64,000 bases of DNA from Saccharothrix algeriensis (GTDB taxonomy: Bacteria > Actinomycetota > Actinomycetes > Mycobacteriales > Pseudonocardiaceae). Under the pieces are notes generated by a model, which saw nothing but the letters and a program-made list of their open reading frames with translations, ran no database searches and had not been told where the DNA came from. This document shows, in pieces, positions 1 through 8,219 of this stretch. Position 1 is the first letter of the stretch; each line of letters starts with the position of its first letter. The stretch spans positions 2,170,001-2,234,000 of the forward strand of contig NZ_JAFBCL010000001.1 in NCBI RefSeq assembly GCF_016907655.1, in the 5' to 3' direction. The translations under genes were made by a program, and so were the position numbers.

Positions 1-122
1 TGTGGTCGTTCGCGGGCACGGTGGAGGACGCGGAGGTGTTGGAGCGCCTCGTGCGACTGCTCCCCCGCACCGATGCCCGACGCGCCCTCGCGGCGGCTCG
101 GCTGCGACGGGCGTTGGCATAG
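1..122 (+). CDS. C-terminal end of an unidentified protein (partial)
   Basis: An open frame entered at base 3 runs to a TAG at 120-122. It encodes about 39 residues rich in Leu, Arg and Ala, with a run of Arg-Ala-Leu near the end, and has strong third-position GC. This looks like the helical C-terminus of a protein that begins before the window. No domain can be recognised from the fragment. The alternative frame beginning at base 2 has weaker codon bias and is probably a shadow. Confidence 0.55.
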   Translation, partial: WSFAGTVEDAEVLERLVRLLPRTDARRALAAARLRRALA

Positions 123-240
123 GGAGCGACAACGCCAACCACCCGACTCGACTGGGACCAGGTCTTACACCCCGGCTTCCGAGCCCGATTTCAGCTTGAA
201 GCTCTTGTCTTTTGCTCTCGCCCTCCCGCACGCCCCGTGC

Positions 241-689
241 AGACCGGTCGCCTCGTGTTCTCCCCGTATGGCCTGCCCGGAGGGCTACCATGCTTTCTTG
301 GGGGGTGCAAGCACGCTTTTCGCTTGCACCCCCCAAGAAAGCATGGTCGTCTTTGACAGGTCATGCGGGGGGAACACGACCGCTGTTTCTTTTCATTCTC
401 CTTGGCGGCCTGCCTGTCCGGCGAGGACTCTTTCAAGCTTTTCAGCCTCGGGCGGTACGGCACCGAATCTCACCCGGATCGGTGCGGGGCACAAGTACGA
501 AGAGCGGCCGAGAGGCCCCCAAGGAGGAGGAAAAGAAAGGGCGGTCGTGTTCTCCTCCCCGCACGGCCTGCCGAAGGCAATCAGATTTGCCTGGGGGTGT
601 CAAGCGGTAAAGCGTGCTTGACACCCCCAGGCAAATCTGATTGGGCTGCGCCCAGGCCGTACGGGGAGGAGAACACGAAGCGACCGGTA
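241..689. repeat. Nested long inverted repeats (hairpin cluster)
   Basis: The gap between the first two genes is almost all inverted repeat. Hairpin A (254-378) has outer arms of about 22 bp and perfect 26-bp inner arms (287-312 and 322-347) around a 9-nt loop. Hairpin C (546-677) has the same outer-arm family, 25 bp with one mismatch, and perfect 28-bp inner arms (578-605 and 616-643) around a 10-nt loop. A third pairing joins 377-405 with 519-547, and 242-262 pairs with 668-688, so the region can also fold as one large structure. The outer arms share a CGTGTTCTCC-type core, while the inner arms of A and C differ completely. The loop of A (read on the minus strand) and of C both end AAAGCGT. 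Open frames across it are products of the repeats and are not called as genes. Confidence 0.9.
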
Positions 690-761
690 TGGCACTGGGT
701 GCGCCAGCCTTGTGGAAAAGCGCAAGAGGGGCGTGGGCCGGGTTCGTCATCGGCCGGGATC

Positions 762-767
762 TAGGCT
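762..767 (+). promoter_or_regulatory. -10 box, leaderless start of the DUF402 gene
   Basis: TAGGCT ends 6 nt before the ATG at 774. There is no Shine-Dalgarno sequence, so transcription probably starts at or next to the start codon. Confidence 0.6.
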
Positions 768-773
768 GGTGGC

Positions 774-1373
774 ATGGGGTCGTTCGCGCCGGGGGACGTG
801 GCGTTGCGCCGTGAAGTGCTGCACGGGCGGCCGTGGGCGGTGACGCCGACCCGGGTCGTGCTGGACGAGCCGGGTCTGCTGGTGGTGTTCACCGTTCCCG
901 GCACGGTGTTCGGCTTCCCGCGGCACCACTACCCGCACGGCTGGCAGGCCGCCGGGAACACGCACTGGCGCGGGCACGGCAAGTTGCAGCTGCACCGGCC
1001 CGGTGACGCCTACTCCGTCGACCTGTACTGGCAGGGCCCGCAGCGGCGGTTCGCGGGCTGGTACCTCAACCTTCAGGACCCGTTCCGGCGCACCGCGCTC
1101 GGCTTCGACACGCTGGACCACGCGCTGGACTACTGGGCGCCCGTCGAGGGCGGGTGGGTCGAGCGGGACCGGGAGGAGTTCGAGGAGCAGCTCACCGCGG
1201 GCAAGTACACCGCCGAGCAGGGCGAGGCGATCCGCCGCACGGGCAAGGAGGTCGCGGCCATGCTGGACGCCGGCGACACCTGGTGGGACCCGGCGTGGGC
1301 GGGGTTCGCGCCCGACCCCGCCTGGCCCGTGCCCACCCTGCCCGACGGGTGGGAGGACTACCCGCTGCCGTGA
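774..1373 (+). CDS. DUF402 domain-containing protein
   Basis: This 199-residue protein matches the DUF402 family across most of its length. The family signature is seen near residues 90-115: a Gly-Trp-Tyr-Leu-Asn motif, then Pro-Phe-Arg-Arg and an aspartate-rich Gly-Phe-Asp-Thr-Leu-Asp-His segment. The family includes FomD-like nucleotidyl hydrolases that use divalent metal, so a nucleotide phosphohydrolase role is possible, but the substrate is unknown. The ATG is supported by a -10 box 6 nt upstream. The stop overlaps the GTG of the next gene (GTGA at 1370-1373), so the two are probably translationally coupled. Confidence 0.85.
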   Translation: MGSFAPGDVALRREVLHGRPWAVTPTRVVLDEPGLLVVFTVPGTVFGFPRHHYPHGWQAAGNTHWRGHGKLQLHRPGDAYSVDLYWQGPQRRFAGWYLNLQDPFRRTALGFDTLDHALDYWAPVEGGWVERDREEFEEQLTAGKYTAEQGEAIRRTGKEVAAMLDAGDTWWDPAWAGFAPDPAWPVPTLPDGWEDYPLP

Positions 1374-1984
1374 AGGTCCGCCCGCTGACCCCCGAGTCGC
1401 TGGTCGCCGAGCTGGTCGACCGGATCGACGCCGCGCCGCGCACCGGCTGGGTGCGGGTGCTGCTCGACGGCGCGCCGCCGGCCCGGCCGGACCGCCTGGC
1501 CGACGCGCTGGTCGAACCGCTGCGGGCGGTGGGGCGGCCGGTCCAGCGGGTGTCGGCGGGCGACTTCCTGCGGCCCGCCTCGGTGCGGCTGGAGTTCGGG
1601 CGCACCGACCCCGACTCGTTCCGGGACGGCTGGCTGGACGTCAACGGGCTGCTCCGCGAGGTGCTGGAGCCGCTGGGGCCCGGCGGGACCGGCCGGGTGC
1701 TGCCGTCGCTGTGGAACGCCGCCACCGACCGGGCCAGCCGCGCCGACTACGCGACCCTGCCCGAGGGCGGGGTGCTGCTGCTGGACGGCACGCTGCTGCT
1801 GGACCGGTGGCTGCCCGCCGAGCTGACCGTGCACCTGTGGCTGTCCGCCGCGGCGCTGGCCCGGCAGACCGACCCGGACCAGCGGTGGACGCTGCCCGCC
1901 TACGAGGGCTACGAACCCCGCGCCGACGTGACGGTGCGGTACGACCACCCCGACCGGCCCGCGCTCGTGGGTACGATCGGGTAG
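1370..1984 (+). CDS. Uridine kinase-like protein with degenerate P-loop
   Basis: The 204-residue product resembles actinobacterial proteins annotated as uridine kinases or nucleoside/nucleotide kinase-like. A beta-strand (Val-Arg-Val-Leu-Leu-Asp-Gly) near residue 25 sits where a Walker A loop should follow, but the sequence there is Ala-Pro-Pro-Ala-Arg-Pro with no GxxxxGK[ST]. Later segments (Val-Leu-Leu-Leu-Asp-Gly-Thr-Leu-Leu-Leu) keep the kinase-like lid and core spacing. Catalysis is therefore doubtful. It overlaps the DUF402 stop by 4 nt, and the shared operon suggests nucleotide-related function. The GTG start is set by that overlap. Confidence 0.7.
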   Translation: MKVRPLTPESLVAELVDRIDAAPRTGWVRVLLDGAPPARPDRLADALVEPLRAVGRPVQRVSAGDFLRPASVRLEFGRTDPDSFRDGWLDVNGLLREVLEPLGPGGTGRVLPSLWNAATDRASRADYATLPEGGVLLLDGTLLLDRWLPAELTVHLWLSAAALARQTDPDQRWTLPAYEGYEPRADVTVRYDHPDRPALVGTIG

Positions 1985-2006
1985 GAACCGCCGGAGGGGG
2001 GTGGAC

Positions 2007-2282
2007 GTGTCCAGGTTGCGGCTGCTGCTCGCGCTGGTGCTGCCCGGCCTGTTCGCGCTCGCCCTGCTGCACTCCCCGGCCGAGGCGCTGGCCGCCGTGA
2101 CGGCCGTGGCCCTCGTGCTGCTGCTGCTCGTCGCGGCGCCGGTGGTCGAAGCGGCGCCCGCCTGGGTGCGCTCCCTCTCGCTGCGCGACAAAGCCCTGAA
2201 AGCGGCTTTCCTGCGCCTGCGCGACCCCGACGCCGCCGGGCGTCCCCGTCCGCGAGCCCCGGGACTCGGCCTGAGCGCCTGA
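2007..2282 (+). CDS. Small membrane protein (DUF6412-like) upstream of yidC
   Basis: A protein of about 91 residues with two hydrophobic segments (roughly 5-22 and 26-48) separated by a short Ser-Pro-Ala-Glu loop, then a basic cytoplasmic tail. Genes of this size commonly sit immediately before a second yidC copy in actinomycetes and are grouped as DUF6412. GTG at 2007 is preferred over GTG at 2001 because the GGAGGGG motif at 1993-1999 is then correctly spaced. It lies 39 nt before yidC and is probably co-transcribed with it. The function is unknown; an accessory role in membrane protein insertion is only inferred from position. Confidence 0.7.
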   Translation: MSRLRLLLALVLPGLFALALLHSPAEALAAVTAVALVLLLLVAAPVVEAAPAWVRSLSLRDKALKAAFLRLRDPDAAGRPRPRAPGLGLSA

Positions 2283-2321
2283 CGTCCCCCACCCGGCAAG
2301 ACCCGCAGACGGAGTACTCCC

Positions 2322-2990
2322 GTGTTCCACGCCCTGGGCTCAGCCCTGGCGGGCATCGCCACGCCCGCACTCGCCATCGTCCTGTTCACCGCGGCCGTCC
2401 GGCTGCTCCTCCACCCGCTCAGCCGGGCCGCCGTGCGCGGCGAGAAGGCCCGCGCCGCCCTCGCGCCCGAGTTGCGCGCCCTGCAGGAGAAGCACGGCGG
2501 GGACCGGCAGAAGCTCCAGGAGAAGACCCTGGAGCTGTACCGGGACAACGGCACCTCGCTGTTCGCCGGGTGCCTGCCCGCGCTGGCGCAGGCGCCGTTC
2601 TTCATGGTCATGTACCAGCTGGTCACCACGCCGAACCCGCTGCTGGACGGCGCCCTGCTCGGCACGCCGCTGGGCGCGCGCTGGCTGGGCGCGCCCGGCC
2701 TCGACCCGGTGTTCCTCGCGCTGTTCGCGGCGCTGACCGCGGTGGCGTTCGCGACGTCGCGGTGGCAGGCCGCCGTGGCGGCGAGGTCGGGCGCGCCGCA
2801 GCCGCCGTTCGCGGCGCTCCTGCGGCTGCTGCCGTTCGGCACGGTGCCCGTCGCCGCCGTGCTGCCGCTGGCGGCCGGCGTCTACCTGCTGACCACCACT
2901 AGCTGGACGCTGGTCGAACGAGCTCTCCTGTACCGCGCAGTTCAGCTCCCGCCTCGTGCAGGAACTTCAGCACGTACCCGTAGGAGGTGA
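2322..2990 (+). CDS. yidC: YidC/Oxa1-family membrane insertase
   Basis: The 222-residue protein carries the YidC/Oxa1 core. The first membrane segment is at about 12-30, followed by a cytoplasmic helical hairpin rich in Lys/Glu/Gln (about 40-75). Next comes a Leu-Phe-Ala-Gly-Cys-Leu-Pro motif with Gln-Ala-Pro-Phe-Phe, and further membrane segments near 130-150 and 165-195. It lacks the large periplasmic domain of enterobacterial YidC, as is usual for the short Gram-positive type. It inserts membrane proteins, alone or with SecYEG. The last 92 bp overlap the convergent desaturase gene, so the C-terminal 30 residues are less certain. Confidence 0.88.
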   Translation: MFHALGSALAGIATPALAIVLFTAAVRLLLHPLSRAAVRGEKARAALAPELRALQEKHGGDRQKLQEKTLELYRDNGTSLFAGCLPALAQAPFFMVMYQLVTTPNPLLDGALLGTPLGARWLGAPGLDPVFLALFAALTAVAFATSRWQAAVAARSGAPQPPFAALLRLLPFGTVPVAAVLPLAAGVYLLTTTSWTLVERALLYRAVQLPPRAGTSARTRRR

Positions 2991-3942
2991 ACAGGCCGCA
3001 CTCGGCGTAGGAGATCGACTTCTCCCGGCAGAAGTCGCGGACCAGCACCTGCGCCCGGCGCAGGTGCGGGCGCGGCATGCTCGGGAACAGGTGGTGCTCG
3101 ATCTGGTAGTTCAGGCCGCCGAGCAGGAAGTCGGTGAACCAGCCGCCGGTCACGTTGCGGGACGTCAGCACCTGCTTGCGCAGGAAGTCCAGCTGGTGGC
3201 CGGCGCTGAGCACCGGCATCCCCTTGTGGTTGGGCGCGAACGAGCAGCCCATGTAGACGCCGAACAGGCCCTGGTGCACGGCGATGAACGCGATGGCCTT
3301 GCCCGGCGACATGGCGGTGAACACCAGCCCGAGGTAGCCGACCACGTGCACGGCCAGCAGCACCAGCTCCAGCCGCCACCCGCGCACCTCGCGGCGCGCG
3401 GCGGCGGCGGCGCTGATGACGTGCAGGCTGAAGCCCTCCAGCAGCAGCAGGGGGAAGAACAGCCACGCCTGGTGCTTGACCACGAACCGGAAGAACCCGC
3501 GCTTGCGCACGGCCTGCTCGGCGCTGAAGGCGAGCACGGCGATGTCGACGTCCGGGTCCTCGTCCTCGTGGTTGGGGTTGGCGTGGTGGCGGCTGTGCTT
3601 GCCCATCCACCAGCCGTAGCCCACGCCGATCAGCAGGTTGCCCAGCACGAGGCCGACCGCGCCGTTGACCTTGTTGTCGGCGAACATCTGGCGGTGGCCG
3701 GCGTCGTGGCCGAGGAAGGCGATCTGGGTGAACACCACGGCCAGCACGGCCGCGAGGCCCAGCTGCCACCAGGAGTCGCCGACCAGCACCACGGCGGCCA
3801 GGGTCGCCCCCAGGGCCGCGACCCCGCCCACCAGGCACAGCACGTAGAAGCCGATGCGGCGGTCCAGGAGGCCCGCCTGCTTGACCGACCTGGACAACTC
3901 CGCGAAGTCACTGCCGCGCCTGGGCGACGCATCGAGGTTCAC
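2899..3942 (-). CDS. Membrane fatty-acid desaturase (acyl-lipid/acyl-CoA type)
   Basis: The 347-residue protein has all three histidine boxes of membrane di-iron desaturases: HDAGH at 79-83, HSRHH at 116-120 and QIEHH at 280-284. They are arranged around hydrophobic segments at roughly 32-75, 95-112, 158-180 and 192-235. The third box with Gln in place of the first His is typical of front-end and some acyl-CoA desaturases. It introduces a double bond into membrane acyl chains using oxygen and an electron donor; the donor is not encoded nearby. GTG at 3942 is the first usable start and lies 32 nt after the PucR-family gene, so the two may share a transcript. Confidence 0.88.
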   Translation of the reverse strand: MNLDASPRRGSDFAELSRSVKQAGLLDRRIGFYVLCLVGGVAALGATLAAVVLVGDSWWQLGLAAVLAVVFTQIAFLGHDAGHRQMFADNKVNGAVGLVLGNLLIGVGYGWWMGKHSRHHANPNHEDEDPDVDIAVLAFSAEQAVRKRGFFRFVVKHQAWLFFPLLLLEGFSLHVISAAAAARREVRGWRLELVLLAVHVVGYLGLVFTAMSPGKAIAFIAVHQGLFGVYMGCSFAPNHKGMPVLSAGHQLDFLRKQVLTSRNVTGGWFTDFLLGGLNYQIEHHLFPSMPRPHLRRAQVLVRDFCREKSISYAECGLFTSYGYVLKFLHEAGAELRGTGELVRPASS

Positions 3943-3974
3943 TTCAGCAGCGTAAGGGGCGGTCGCTGAGAGCC

Positions 3975-5516
3975 TCAGGTCAGCCTGAGTTGCAACTGGG
4001 CGAACAGCCGGAGCAGCGGGTCGTCCAGGTCGAACCCGCCGACCTCCGCCGCCCGCCGCACCCGGTAGCGCAGGGTGTTGGGGTGGACGTGCAGCCCGGC
4101 GGCGGCGGAGCGCACGTCGCCGAACGCGTCCAGGTAGGCCAGCAGGGAGCGGGCGAGCTCCGGGTCGAGGGCGGCCAGCCTCGGGTCGCGGATGCGGGGG
4201 TGCTCGCCGAGCAGCGCCAGGGTCTCGCTGACCAGGACCCGGGAGCGCACGTCGGCGAGGGTGGCGACGTCGGCGTCCAGGTCGCGGGCCATCGCGTCGA
4301 GCACCCGGTCGGCCTCGCCGCGCGAGACGATCACCTCGTCGACGGTGGGCACCGTGGAGCCGACCGCGCCCTGCACCCGCAGGCCCATGTGCCTGCGGGC
4401 GGCGGTGACGATCTCGCGGGTCAGCGCCAGCAGCGGGGCCGTCGGCGGCAGGTCGGGCAGCAGCACGTAGGTGCGGCCGGCGGACTGGCTGACCAGCGCG
4501 CTGCGCCGGTAGGCGGCGGCGTGCACCGAGATCAGCCCGGTCAGCTCGGTGCGGCGCAGCTCGTGCTGGGTGCGGTCGGCGCCCTCCTGGCCGCGCAGCG
4601 CGAACACGACGACGGCCGCGGGCCGGTCCGGGTCCGCGCCGATCTGCTCGGCGACCGACGCGGCGTCCATCCGGCCGTCGAGCAGGGACGCCAGCAGGTT
4701 CTCCCGGAACGCGGCGGTGGGCTCGCGCTGCTGCACCAGGTGCAGCGCGGTGACGCGGGCCGCGCCCAGCAGCGCCCGCTCGGACCGCTCGGTGAGCGGG
4801 GTGGCGCCCTCCTGGACCCAGATCGTGCCCAGCGGCTGGCTGCCCGCGTGGATGCCGACCGCGATCCGGCGGCGGATGCCCAGCTCGGGCCGCTCGTCGA
4901 TGCGCACGACCTCCTCGCCGGAGCGCAGCCGCTGGTAGACGCCCCACTCGCGGAGCATCTTGAGGTAGGGCTCGGGGCCCTGGCGACCCAGGATGGACAG
5001 CCGGCGCAGCTCGTCGACCTCGTCGGAGGAGCGGGAGTAGGCCAGCACGCGGCTCGCGGTGTCCTCGATGCTCACGATGCCGCCGGTCAGCGCCGCGATC
5101 GTCTGGGCCAGCGCGAACAGGTCGCCCAGCACCTCGCCCGCGCCCGCGTCCGCGGTCAGCCGCGCGCTGCTCACCACTCCCCTGACCAGCGACTCCAGGT
5201 GCTCCCAGCGCACCTCGGGCCGCACCGCCAGCAGCGCGACGCCCGCGTCCGCCGCCGCCTGCCGCAGCACCGGGGCGGGCGCGTCGACCTTGACCGCGAC
5301 CGCCGCCGCGCCGCCCTGGCCCGCCGCCCGCACCAGCGGCAGCGCCGCGCGGCCCCGGGCCCCGATGACCAGCGCCAGGTCGCCCGGCCGCACGTCCGGC
5401 GCGTCGTCCGGGTCCAGGATCACCACGTCGTGCACGTCCACCTCGAGGCCGTGCGGCGCGACCTGGATCTCCACCAGGGGGTCGCCGAGCGCGATCAACA
5501 CCTGCCGCAGGCTCAC
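3975..5516 (-). CDS. PucR-family regulator of proline catabolism (PruC-like)
   Basis: A 513-residue PucR-family protein: an N-terminal sensory region, a central GGDEF-like (CdaR-type) region, and a C-terminal helix-turn-helix (about 465-510). The last contains Ala-Ala-Gly-Leu-His-Val-His-Pro-Asn-Thr-Leu-Arg-Tyr-Arg, the family hallmark. It is divergent from the proline degradation genes. In mycobacteria a PucR-family protein in the same position (PruC) activates pruAB in response to proline, and the same role is inferred here. The GTG at 5516 is chosen for its strong AAGGAG site 8 nt upstream. The desaturase gene follows directly. Confidence 0.87.
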   Translation of the reverse strand: MSLRQVLIALGDPLVEIQVAPHGLEVDVHDVVILDPDDAPDVRPGDLALVIGARGRAALPLVRAAGQGGAAAVAVKVDAPAPVLRQAAADAGVALLAVRPEVRWEHLESLVRGVVSSARLTADAGAGEVLGDLFALAQTIAALTGGIVSIEDTASRVLAYSRSSDEVDELRRLSILGRQGPEPYLKMLREWGVYQRLRSGEEVVRIDERPELGIRRRIAVGIHAGSQPLGTIWVQEGATPLTERSERALLGAARVTALHLVQQREPTAAFRENLLASLLDGRMDAASVAEQIGADPDRPAAVVVFALRGQEGADRTQHELRRTELTGLISVHAAAYRRSALVSQSAGRTYVLLPDLPPTAPLLALTREIVTAARRHMGLRVQGAVGSTVPTVDEVIVSRGEADRVLDAMARDLDADVATLADVRSRVLVSETLALLGEHPRIRDPRLAALDPELARSLLAYLDAFGDVRSAAAGLHVHPNTLRYRVRRAAEVGGFDLDDPLLRLFAQLQLRLT

Positions 5517-5667
5517 CCCGTCACTCCTTCGGGCGGCAGCCGTCCGGCCGCACCTTTGTCCGTCCGCACAACAGCGGAGGCGCAAGCCTAGACGGGAGGA
5601 CAACGGTGTGCACGCTCGGTAGTCCTACCGTGAGGGTGACACAACCACGTGGCGAAGGAGCTGCTTT
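5517..5667. promoter_or_regulatory. Divergent pruC/pruA control region with dyad
   Basis: A minus-strand -10 box TAGGCT (5590-5585) would serve the PucR gene, and TACCGT (5626-5631) would serve the P5C dehydrogenase gene. The second overlaps a perfect dyad, CGGTAG-TC-CTACCG, at 5617-5630, a plausible regulator site. The dehydrogenase start has a GAAGGAG site. Confidence 0.5.
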
Positions 5668-7293
<1,626 letters not shown>

Positions 7294-7295
7294 CC

Positions 7296-8219
7296 ATGCT
7301 CCGCTCCACACTGCTCGCCGCCTCGCGCTCCGGGGCCGTCCGCGGGCTCGTCGAACGCACGCCGCTGACCCGGCCCGTCGTCAAGCGCTTCATCTCCGGC
7401 GACGACGTGGACGCCGCGATCGCCACCACCGGCGAGGTGCTGGCCGACGGCCGGCTGGTCACGCTCGACCACCTCGGCGAGGACACCCGGGACTCGGCGC
7501 AGGCCACCGCCACCGCCGAGGCTTACCTGGAGCTGCTGCGCCGCCTGGAGACCGCCGGCTACGCCGACCGGGCCGAGGTGTCGGTGAAGCTGTCCGCCGT
7601 CGGCCAGTTCCTGCCGGTCGACGGGGAGAAGATCGCGCTGGAGAACGCCCGGCGGATCTGCGCCGCGGCCGGCGTCGTCGGCACCACGGTCACCCTGGAC
7701 ATGGAGGACCACACGACCACCGACTCGACCCTGGGCATCCTGCGGGAGCTGCGGGTCGACTTCCCGTGGGTCGGCGCGGTGCTCCAGGCTTACCTCAAGC
7801 GCACCGAGCAGGACTGCCGGGACCTGGCGCACGCCGGGTCGCGGGTCCGCCTGTGCAAGGGCGCCTACCAGGAGCCCGCCTCGGTGGCCTACCAGGACAA
7901 GGCGGACGTGGACCTGTCCTACGTGCGCTGCCTGAAGGTCCTGATGGCCGGCGACGGCTACCCGATGGTCGCCTCGCACGACCCGCGGCTGATCGCGATC
8001 GCCGCGGACCTCGCGGCGCACCGGTCCAAGGACAGCTACGAGTTCCAGATGCTCTACGGGATCCGGCCCGAGGAGCAGCGGCGCCTCGCCGCCGAGGGCA
8101 ACCGGATGCGCGTCTACCTGCCCTACGGCGACGAGTGGTACGGCTACTTCATGCGGCGGCTGGCGGAGCGCCCGGCGAACGTGGCGTTCTTCCTGCGGTC
8201 GCTGCTCACGAAGAACTAG
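7296..8219 (+). CDS. Proline dehydrogenase (monofunctional)
   Basis: A 307-residue FAD-dependent TIM-barrel enzyme that oxidises L-proline to P5C and passes electrons to the quinone pool. Family motifs are visible: Asp-Met-Glu-Asp-His (about 135-139), Arg-Leu-Cys-Lys-Gly-Ala-Tyr (about 184-190), and the C-terminal Tyr-Leu-Pro-Tyr-Gly-Asp-Glu-Trp with Tyr-Phe-Met-Arg-Arg-Leu-Ala-Glu that binds the substrate carboxylate. The length fits the monofunctional PruB/PutB type. The ATG is 2 nt after the P5C dehydrogenase stop, indicating an operon. Its 3' end overlaps the convergent TPR gene by 14 bp. Confidence 0.95.
   Translation: MLRSTLLAASRSGAVRGLVERTPLTRPVVKRFISGDDVDAAIATTGEVLADGRLVTLDHLGEDTRDSAQATATAEAYLELLRRLETAGYADRAEVSVKLSAVGQFLPVDGEKIALENARRICAAAGVVGTTVTLDMEDHTTTDSTLGILRELRVDFPWVGAVLQAYLKRTEQDCRDLAHAGSRVRLCKGAYQEPASVAYQDKADVDLSYVRCLKVLMAGDGYPMVASHDPRLIAIAADLAAHRSKDSYEFQMLYGIRPEEQRRLAAEGNRMRVYLPYGDEWYGYFMRRLAERPANVAFFLRSLLTKN

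Noticed and set aside
73..764. Overlapping ORFs of 90-180 codons on both strands
   Set aside because: They are translations of the inverted-repeat arms and recur with the same peptide fragments (Cys-Ser-Pro-Arg, Phe-Leu-Gly-Gly) in several frames. No codon bias or ribosome sites.
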